From NCBI GenBank assembly GCA_013042125.1, contig JABDQS010000267.1, forward strand, positions 1-10,796: DNA of 10,796 nucleotides. Direction: 5' to 3'. Positions 6,148 through 10,796 of this stretch are shown here, piece by piece. Position numbers and translations under genes: made by a program. Position 1 is the first letter of the stretch. Each line of letters starts with the position of its first letter. The notes under the pieces are model-generated. The model searched no databases, was not told the DNA's origin, and was given only the letters and a program-made list of their open reading frames with translations. This DNA comes from Eudoraea sp. (GTDB taxonomy: Bacteria; Bacteroidota; Bacteroidia; Flavobacteriales; Flavobacteriaceae).

Positions 6148-6155
6148 TATCTTTG
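6127..6155 (+). promoter_or_regulatory. Probable promoter of the 67-residue protein, nested in the terminator
   Basis: TATCTTTG at 6148-6155 fully matches TAnnTTTG. The best -33 box is TTTG at 6127-6130, in the loop of the preceding terminator, with a 17-bp spacer (slightly short). Initiation would be near 6162, leaving a leader under 10 nt. The 12-bp perfect palindrome ctttgtacaaag at 6151-6162 overlaps the -7 box and could be an operator or coincidence. Confidence 0.5.
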
Positions 6156-6169
6156 TACAAAGTTGAAAC

Positions 6170-6373
6170 ATGAAGCTAGTATTATTAACCATAGGTCTGT
6201 TAGCCCTTGCGTTTGCTGGGATCGCCATCAAGATCTGGGCACAAAAAGATGGTAAATTTGCAGGTACCTGCGCCAGCCAAAGTCCATTTTTAAATGAAAA
6301 TGGGGAACCCTGTGGAATGTGCGGAAAACTTCCCGAAGAACAGGATTGTAAGAAAGAAAACGTTGGGTTCTAA
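6170..6373 (+). CDS. Small membrane-anchored four-cysteine protein of unknown function
   Basis: This 67-residue protein starts with an uncleaved-looking hydrophobic helix (residues 2-24, MKLVLLTIGLLALAFAGIAI). A polar tail of about 43 residues carries Cys34, Cys48, Cys51 and Cys60. The core reads KFAGTCASQSPF, then EPCGMCGKLP, then DCKK. The CxxC flanked by two further cysteines suggests a metal or Fe-S site, or disulfides if the tail is periplasmic. A single lysine after the helix does not fix topology. I recall similar short proteins annotated only as membrane or secreted proteins in Flavobacteriia, but know no assigned function. The gene has its own promoter-like sequence upstream, overlapping the terminator of the preceding operon, and a 66-bp gap to the next sigma gene. 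That it is a real gene is supported by the promoter, the signal-like start and the ordered cysteines. Confidence 0.75.
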   Translation: MKLVLLTIGLLALAFAGIAIKIWAQKDGKFAGTCASQSPFLNENGEPCGMCGKLPEEQDCKKENVGF

Positions 6374-6439
6374 TCAATATCTGTATACAAATTCGCTTAC
6401 CTTAGTTAACAATCTATTCTGGAAACCTCATCCCGCTAA

Positions 6440-6982
6440 ATGAAGGAAACCATAGAAAAAGCCAAAGCCGGTAGTCAAATTGCATTTAGTAATCTGCTAG
6501 ACACCTATTGGAATGAAGTTTATGGGTTTCAGCTTGTCCGCACCAAAAATGAGAATGATGCGGAAGATATCACCATACAGACATTTTCCAGGGCATTCGA
6601 TAAAATTCACAGCTACGACGATGCCTATGAGTTTAAGACCTGGTTATTTACCATTTCCAAGAACCTGCATGTAGACATGATCAGAAAACGGAAAAGAAAT
6701 GTAATTCATCATAATTCTCCCAGAAATCAGGAGGTGATCAAAGAAGTATTAGATGATGCTCCAACTGCCGAGGACCAGTTGATCATTGAGCAAAACCTGG
6801 CAAATCTCCTGTCACACATTAAAAAATTAAAACCTCATTACCAGGAGGTGATTAATCTCCGATATTTCAGAGAACTCTCATATGCTGCTATTGCAGAAGA
6901 ATTAGGTGAGCCTATCAATAATATTAAGGTTAAACTTCTGAGAGCCAAAAAACTTCTGGCTGAGATCATTAAGTCGCAGTAG
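6440..6982 (+). CDS. ECF-type RNA polymerase sigma factor without adjacent anti-sigma gene
   Basis: This 180-residue ECF sigma factor has region 2 at about 14-86: FSNLLDTYWNEVYGF, then NDAEDITIQTFSRAF (39-53) and FKTWLFTISKNLHVDMIRKR (65-84). An acidic linker (about 100-115) leads to region 4 at about 120-176, with YQEVINLRYFRELSYAAIAE (134-153) and the recognition helix near EPINNIKVKLLRAKKLL. The recognition segment NNIKVKLLRAKK replaces the commoner GTVKSRLxRARK. Unlike the sigma factor at 4773 it has no membrane anti-sigma gene next to it. Its downstream neighbour is lipA, 63 bp away with its own -7 box. Such solitary factors may be controlled by expression or by an unlinked partner. The preceding gap has only a degenerate promoter (TTCG, 19 bp, TATTCTGG at 6415-6422). 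Confidence 0.92.
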   Translation: MKETIEKAKAGSQIAFSNLLDTYWNEVYGFQLVRTKNENDAEDITIQTFSRAFDKIHSYDDAYEFKTWLFTISKNLHVDMIRKRKRNVIHHNSPRNQEVIKEVLDDAPTAEDQLIIEQNLANLLSHIKKLKPHYQEVINLRYFRELSYAAIAEELGEPINNIKVKLLRAKKLLAEIIKSQ

Positions 6983-7011
6983 GTACCGCTGTGAAGCCGG
7001 AAAATTTCGAT

Positions 7012-7031
7012 TATTTTTGTTCGTATATTTG
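7012..7031 (+). promoter_or_regulatory. Probable lipA promoter -7 boxes (two candidates)
   Basis: TATTTTTG (7012-7019) and TATATTTG (7024-7031) both match TAnnTTTG. No good TTTG stands 18-20 bp upstream of either; the nearest partial match for the second is TTTC at 7005-7008. The second would start transcription within about 10 nt of the lipA ATG. Confidence 0.42.
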
Positions 7032-7045
7032 CATAAAAATTTACT

Positions 7046-7921
7046 ATGAGCCTAGAAACCGTAGCTAATACAACGGCCCCGAAACGAAAACCGAATTGGT
7101 TGAGGGTAAAGCTTCCAACCGGTAAGAAATACACCCAATTACGAAGTTTGGTGGATAAATACGATCTGCATACGATATGTACGTCAGGTAGTTGTCCTAA
7201 TATGGGTGAATGCTGGGGCGAAGGAACCGCTACATTTATGATCCTGGGAAATGTATGTACGCGCTCCTGTGGCTTTTGTGGCGTTAAAACAGGGAGGCCC
7301 GAACAAGTGGACTGGGAAGAACCCGAAAAGGTAGCAAGATCTATTAAGATCATGGGCATAAAACATGCCGTTGTAACCTCTGTTGATCGGGACGATCTAA
7401 AGGATATGGGGTCAATTATTTGGGCAGAAACAGTAAAAGCGATCCGAAGAATGAATCCCGGGACCACGCTTGAAACCCTTATCCCCGATTTTCAAGGAAT
7501 TGAACGCCACCTGGACAGAATTGTTGACGTAGCCCCGGAAGTAGTATCTCATAATATGGAAACCGTTAAGAGATTAACCAGAGAAGTGCGGATCCAGGCT
7601 AAATATGAACGCAGTCTGGAGGTCTTAAGATACTTAAAAGAAGCAGGCGTGAACCGGACAAAATCTGGAATCATGTTAGGTCTTGGAGAATTGGAGGAGG
7701 AAGTTATAGATACAATGAAAGATCTCCGGAAAGCCAATGTAGACGTAGTTACCATTGGGCAATACCTTCAGCCTTCCAAGAAACATTTGCCGGTTAAAGA
7801 ATTTATAACCCCTGAACAATTCAAAAAATACGAGACCCTTGGATTAGAAATGGGATTCAGGCATGTGGAAAGTGGTGCTCTGGTGCGCTCTTCTTATAAA
7901 GCACATAAGCATATACTATAA
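7046..7921 (+). CDS. lipA: Lipoyl synthase (LipA)
   Basis: LipA is the radical SAM enzyme that inserts two sulfur atoms into the octanoyl chain on carrier domains of 2-oxoacid dehydrogenases and the glycine cleavage H protein, completing the lipoyl cofactor. The 291-residue length is typical. The auxiliary 4Fe-4S cluster ligands are Cys45, Cys50 and Cys56 (CTSGSCPNMGEC), and the radical SAM cluster ligands are Cys71, Cys75 and Cys78 (CTRSCGFC). The C-terminal RSSY motif is at 281-284; a serine in it ligates the auxiliary cluster in characterised enzymes. Also visible are VVTSVDRDDL and KSGIMLGLGE. All required residues are present. The ATG at 7046 gives the usual N-terminal length. No lipB or dehydrogenase gene lies nearby, and the gene probably has its own promoter. 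Confidence 0.97.
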   Translation: MSLETVANTTAPKRKPNWLRVKLPTGKKYTQLRSLVDKYDLHTICTSGSCPNMGECWGEGTATFMILGNVCTRSCGFCGVKTGRPEQVDWEEPEKVARSIKIMGIKHAVVTSVDRDDLKDMGSIIWAETVKAIRRMNPGTTLETLIPDFQGIERHLDRIVDVAPEVVSHNMETVKRLTREVRIQAKYERSLEVLRYLKEAGVNRTKSGIMLGLGELEEEVIDTMKDLRKANVDVVTIGQYLQPSKKHLPVKEFITPEQFKKYETLGLEMGFRHVESGALVRSSYKAHKHIL

Positions 7922-7924
7922 CAT

Positions 7925-7941
7925 AAAAACGTTAGTTTTTT
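7925..7941 (+). terminator. Weak A/T-rich hairpin after lipA, possible terminator
   Basis: AAAAAC (7925-7930) and GTTTTT (7935-7940) form a 6-bp stem with a GTTA loop, and a further T follows. Only one G-C pair supports the stem, so termination would be inefficient at best. Confidence 0.25.
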
Positions 7942-7986
7942 AGACTTACGTGAGATTTATTCTGGATAGTTGGGATCTAATAGCCT

Positions 7987-8997
7987 ATGAGAACAGTAAA
8001 TATTGGCATCAATGGTTTTGGTCGCATTGGCAGGACACTCTTCCGTCTTTTACATGGACATCCCAATATCAGAGTTACTGCTATAAACGACCTTGCTGAT
8101 AGCAGAACACTGGCTCATTTACTGAAATACGACAGCATTCACGGCCCCTTTCAACAAGAAGTAACTTTTGAGGAGAACGCAATCATTGTCAATGGAGAAG
8201 GAATTTCCACACAACAACAAGAACTTCCGAAAAATATAGACTGGAAGGCCGGAAAGGTAGACATTGTGGTGGAGGCCACCGGAAAATTCAAATCAAAACC
8301 TGCTTTGGATCACCATTTAAAAAATGGTGCAAAAAAAGTGATACTGGCAGTTCCGCCAATCGATGAGGACATTAAAATGATCGTATTTGGGGTAAATGAT
8401 GATATTCTAACAGCTTCGGACCATATTATCTCCAATGCCTCCTGTACTACCAACAATGCAGCACCAATGATTAAGGTACTGCATGACCACTGGGGCGTGG
8501 AACAGGCCTATATTACCACGGTACATTCTTTCACCTCTGATCAGAGCCTGCATGACAGGCCACATAGAGATCTTAGGAGAGCCAGGGCGGCGGGCCAATC
8601 TATTATTCCGACAACTACGGGTGCGGCCAAGGCCCTTACACGAATATTTCCCGATCTCTCTGATGTAATTGGAGGTTGCGGGATACGTGTTCCTGTCCCA
8701 AATGGCTCATTGACAGACATTACGCTCAACTTAAAAAAAGATACAACCATTCAGGAAATAAATGATACTTTTGAACAAGTTGCCGAAAATGAACTAAAAA
8801 ACGTACTTTTTTATACGAAAGACCCTATAGTTTCTATAGATATAAACAATAGTTACTATTCCTGTACGTTTGATTCTCAGATGACTTCCGTTCTCGGAAA
8901 AATGGTGAAGGTCATAGGATGGTATGACAATGAAACCGGGTATAGCAGTAGAATAATTGATGTAATACAACTGTTGGAACGTAAAAATTACATTTGA
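7987..8997 (+). CDS. gap: Type I glyceraldehyde-3-phosphate dehydrogenase, divergent form
   Basis: This 336-residue protein matches the tetrameric NAD(P)-dependent GAPDH that oxidises and phosphorylates glyceraldehyde 3-phosphate. The Rossmann start is NIGINGFGRIGR (5-16); Asp35 in INDLADS suggests NAD preference. The active site is SNASCTTNN (149-157) with nucleophile Cys153, and His180 in TTVHSFT is the base. Arg234 in IRVPVPNGS fits the phosphate-binding region, and WYDNETGYSSR (312-322) holds Asn315, which contacts nicotinamide. Atypical points are CTTNN where glycolytic enzymes usually have CTTNC, NETGYS for the usual NEWGYS, LAVPPID for the SAPxxD-like segment, and GGCGIRVP for GMAxRVP. 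The catalytic residues are kept, so it is probably active. It may be a second GAPDH paralogue, or less likely a related aldehyde-phosphate dehydrogenase. Its stop overlaps the start of the histidine kinase gene. Confidence 0.88.
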   Translation: MRTVNIGINGFGRIGRTLFRLLHGHPNIRVTAINDLADSRTLAHLLKYDSIHGPFQQEVTFEENAIIVNGEGISTQQQELPKNIDWKAGKVDIVVEATGKFKSKPALDHHLKNGAKKVILAVPPIDEDIKMIVFGVNDDILTASDHIISNASCTTNNAAPMIKVLHDHWGVEQAYITTVHSFTSDQSLHDRPHRDLRRARAAGQSIIPTTTGAAKALTRIFPDLSDVIGGCGIRVPVPNGSLTDITLNLKKDTTIQEINDTFEQVAENELKNVLFYTKDPIVSIDINNSYYSCTFDSQMTSVLGKMVKVIGWYDNETGYSSRIIDVIQLLERKNYI

Positions 8998-10796
8998 TAT
9001 TTTTAAGACCACATAAAAAAAGTATTAAAATACTGCTCTTCTTGGGGCTTTTTTGGTGTTTAACACCCCTTTGGTCCCAAAATTCAGATAACATAGACGA
9101 AAAGCTGTCACAATTCTTCGCCGTCTATACTACCTACAAGAATCAGGATAAGTTGGAACAGGCATTGGATGTGCTCTCTGAAGCTCGAACACTGGCAGAG
9201 AATAGCTTGGATGAAAAGGGTATCATAGATACGTATCATCGATTTGCCCTTCTGAACCTGCAGAGAGGAGACATAAATAATGCGGAGTTCTTCCTAGCGC
9301 GTGCTGCCAAATTACTAGAAAGCTATACTGCGTATCCGCGGGGCGAAGGATATTACAAATATGTTGAAGCAATGCTTCTTTACAACTCCGATCTGAATTT
9401 TGCTGCCATGCGAAGATTAGAGGACGCCAAGACTCTGAGTAATGATCGCAACCTCCTAAACAACATGCTACTTCTGGAAGGACTTATTTATATAAGTATT
9501 GAGGATTATGAAAAGGCGGCTGTAAGTTTTAATTCACTGGTTGTTAACACAGACGATATTGAAAGGGCCTATTTAACTACAAGGGCGTATCTGGGTCTTG
9601 CAGATCTTAATATTCTTACGGAAAATTATGAAGAAAGCATCAAAAATGGCTTGAATGCCGTTGAACTGGCCAGAGCCAATAATTTTAACATTGAATTGCT
9701 TCGGGCCTATGAATATCTGGCTACCGCCAATGAAATGCGCTCAAATTATAAACTGGCGCTTCAATACAAAGAAAGCATTGTAAAAGTTAAAGACTCCATC
9801 TTTACGCTGGAAAAGATTAAGGCTGAAACCAACAAGGCTGATAAACTGGCAATGGAGGAGGCGAAGAAAGAGATCAACAGGCAGGATGACCGTATTGAAG
9901 CTTTAAGTGAATCGGCGAACCGATCCGAAATAACCGCTATCCTAACCTCGGCATTCCTTACTATCATTTCATTGTTGGCAGTTTCACTGTACAGGAACAA
10001 CCAGATCAAATTAAAAACAAACGACCTGTTACAGACCAAGAATAAAGAGTTACAAGCCGCACGGGATGCAGCCGTTCAGGCAATGGAAGCAAAGACAAAC
10101 TTCTTGTCTACTGTTAGTCATGAACTTAGAACCCCTCTCTACGCGGTTACCGGGCTCACGCACCTGCTGCTGGAAGAAAATCCCAGTGAAAATCAAAAGG
10201 AACATTTAAAATCCCTGAAATTCTCAGGAGACTACCTTTTGAATTTCATCAATGATATTTTACAGATCAATAAAATTGATGCCGATAAATTAGAACCCTC
10301 GAGCATAGATTTTTACCTGAAAAAGATCCTCAGTGAAGTGATCGATTCCTTACAACAAAGTGCAAAGGAGAACAAAACCAAAATTGTACTGGAATATGAT
10401 GATGAGATTCCTCAGCATTTGATGAGTGACCCCTTGAAATTGTCTCAGATCTTTATCAACCTTATTGGTAACTCCATTAAGTTCACAAAGAATGGACAAG
10501 TAACCCTCATCGCCAAATTAGTGAAAAAAGAAGAGGAAAATGTTACTGTTTATTTTGAAGTAAAAGACAACGGCATAGGGATCTCTCATGAACAGCAACA
10601 ACACATCTTTGACAGCTTTGAACAGGGCTCCATCCAGATCAACCGGGAATACGGAGGTACCGGACTAGGACTTACCATTGTGAAAAGTCTGCTCGGCCTC
10701 TTTGATAGTAAGATACAGTTGAAAAGTCAGGAAGGTAAAGGAAGTTCCTTCTTCTTTGAATTGGTTTTAAAATGCAAAGACAGTATTGTAGATGAT
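8994..10796 (+). CDS. TPR-type membrane sensor histidine kinase, incomplete at right edge
   Basis: The frame is open from 8994 to the window edge (601 codons, no stop). It starts at TTG 8994, sharing TTGA with the gap stop; an in-frame TAA at 8982 excludes starts further upstream. Residues 1-29 look like a signal peptide (basic HKKSIK, then ILLFLGLFW, ending WSQ). About 30-260 is a helical repeat region resembling TPRs, presumably periplasmic, followed by a coiled coil (about 262-305). One membrane helix lies at 313-332. After a second coiled coil come HisKA with STVSHELRTPL (phospho-acceptor His376) and HATPase with INLIGNSIKFT (Asn493), DNGIGIS (Asp525), IFDSFEQGS and YGGTGLGL (553-560). 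All core kinase motifs are intact. Homologues often continue into a receiver domain, so it may be a hybrid kinase; that part is outside the window. Confidence 0.9.
   Translation, partial: MIFLRPHKKSIKILLFLGLFWCLTPLWSQNSDNIDEKLSQFFAVYTTYKNQDKLEQALDVLSEARTLAENSLDEKGIIDTYHRFALLNLQRGDINNAEFFLARAAKLLESYTAYPRGEGYYKYVEAMLLYNSDLNFAAMRRLEDAKTLSNDRNLLNNMLLLEGLIYISIEDYEKAAVSFNSLVVNTDDIERAYLTTRAYLGLADLNILTENYEESIKNGLNAVELARANNFNIELLRAYEYLATANEMRSNYKLALQYKESIVKVKDSIFTLEKIKAETNKADKLAMEEAKKEINRQDDRIEALSESANRSEITAILTSAFLTIISLLAVSLYRNNQIKLKTNDLLQTKNKELQAARDAAVQAMEAKTNFLSTVSHELRTPLYAVTGLTHLLLEENPSENQKEHLKSLKFSGDYLLNFINDILQINKIDADKLEPSSIDFYLKKILSEVIDSLQQSAKENKTKIVLEYDDEIPQHLMSDPLKLSQIFINLIGNSIKFTKNGQVTLIAKLVKKEEENVTVYFEVKDNGIGISHEQQQHIFDSFEQGSIQINREYGGTGLGLTIVKSLLGLFDSKIQLKSQEGKGSSFFFELVLKCKDSIVDD

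Noticed and set aside
6838..7467. 209-codon open frame on the minus strand
   Set aside because: It lies opposite the end of the second ECF sigma gene and the conserved Fe-S region of lipA, shows no recognisable domain or promoter, and is best explained as a shadow of the coding frames.
9761..10039. 92-codon minus-strand frame
   Set aside because: It is antisense to the coiled-coil and membrane segment of the histidine kinase, and its hydrophobic look mirrors that composition.
1..10796. CRISPR arrays, insertion sequences, tRNA or rRNA genes, attachment sites
   Set aside because: No regularly spaced repeats, transposase motifs, terminal inverted repeats or cloverleaf-like sequences were noticed on either strand.

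Overview
The window looks like chromosome of a marine-type member of the Flavobacteriaceae (Bacteroidota). Supporting signs are the A/T-rich intergenic DNA, near-absence of Shine-Dalgarno sequences, several matches to the Bacteroidota promoter pattern (TTTG at -33, TAnnTTTG at -7), and protein types common in that group: DUF1573, aspartyl protease with PDZ, ECF sigma with an RskA-like anti-sigma factor, and a TPR histidine kinase. No phage, IS, tRNA, rRNA or CRISPR sequence was seen. It is a mostly housekeeping segment with regulatory genes interspersed.

Layout. The first 49 codons of valS run leftward off the left edge (1-148). A back-to-back promoter pair separates valS from a secreted DUF1573 protein (343-729). 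A stem-loop terminator lies between that gene and a convergent exported aspartyl protease/PDZ gene (774-2117, minus strand); it seems to serve both, and the protease stop codon is inside it. A two-gene unit follows on the plus strand: a class I/II PLP aminotransferase (2270-3463) and murB (3460-4473), whose TTG start overlaps the aminotransferase stop. Next is about 300 bp without a gene (4474-4772) that holds two hairpins. One of them folds better as minus-strand RNA and is followed there by a T-rich tract.

The second half is all on the plus strand. An ECF sigma factor (4773-5339) and its RskA-type membrane anti-sigma factor (5336-6094) overlap by ATGA and end at a strong terminator. The loop of that terminator supplies a possible -33 box for a 67-residue membrane-anchored protein with four cysteines (6170-6373). 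A second ECF sigma factor without an adjacent anti-sigma gene (6440-6982), lipA (7046-7921) and a divergent gap gene (7987-8997) follow. The last gene is a sensor histidine kinase (8994 to the right edge). It begins with a TTG that overlaps the gap stop codon and is open to the end of the window (601 codons).

How the genes relate. Clear functional links are the sigma/anti-sigma pair and the coupled gap/histidine-kinase pair. The aminotransferase-murB overlap indicates co-expression but no obvious shared pathway. No wholly new multi-gene system is visible. The points most worth following are the hairpin-bearing gap at 4474-4772, the small four-cysteine protein, the atypical GAPDH and its coupling to a kinase, and the hydrophobic tail on the first ECF sigma factor.
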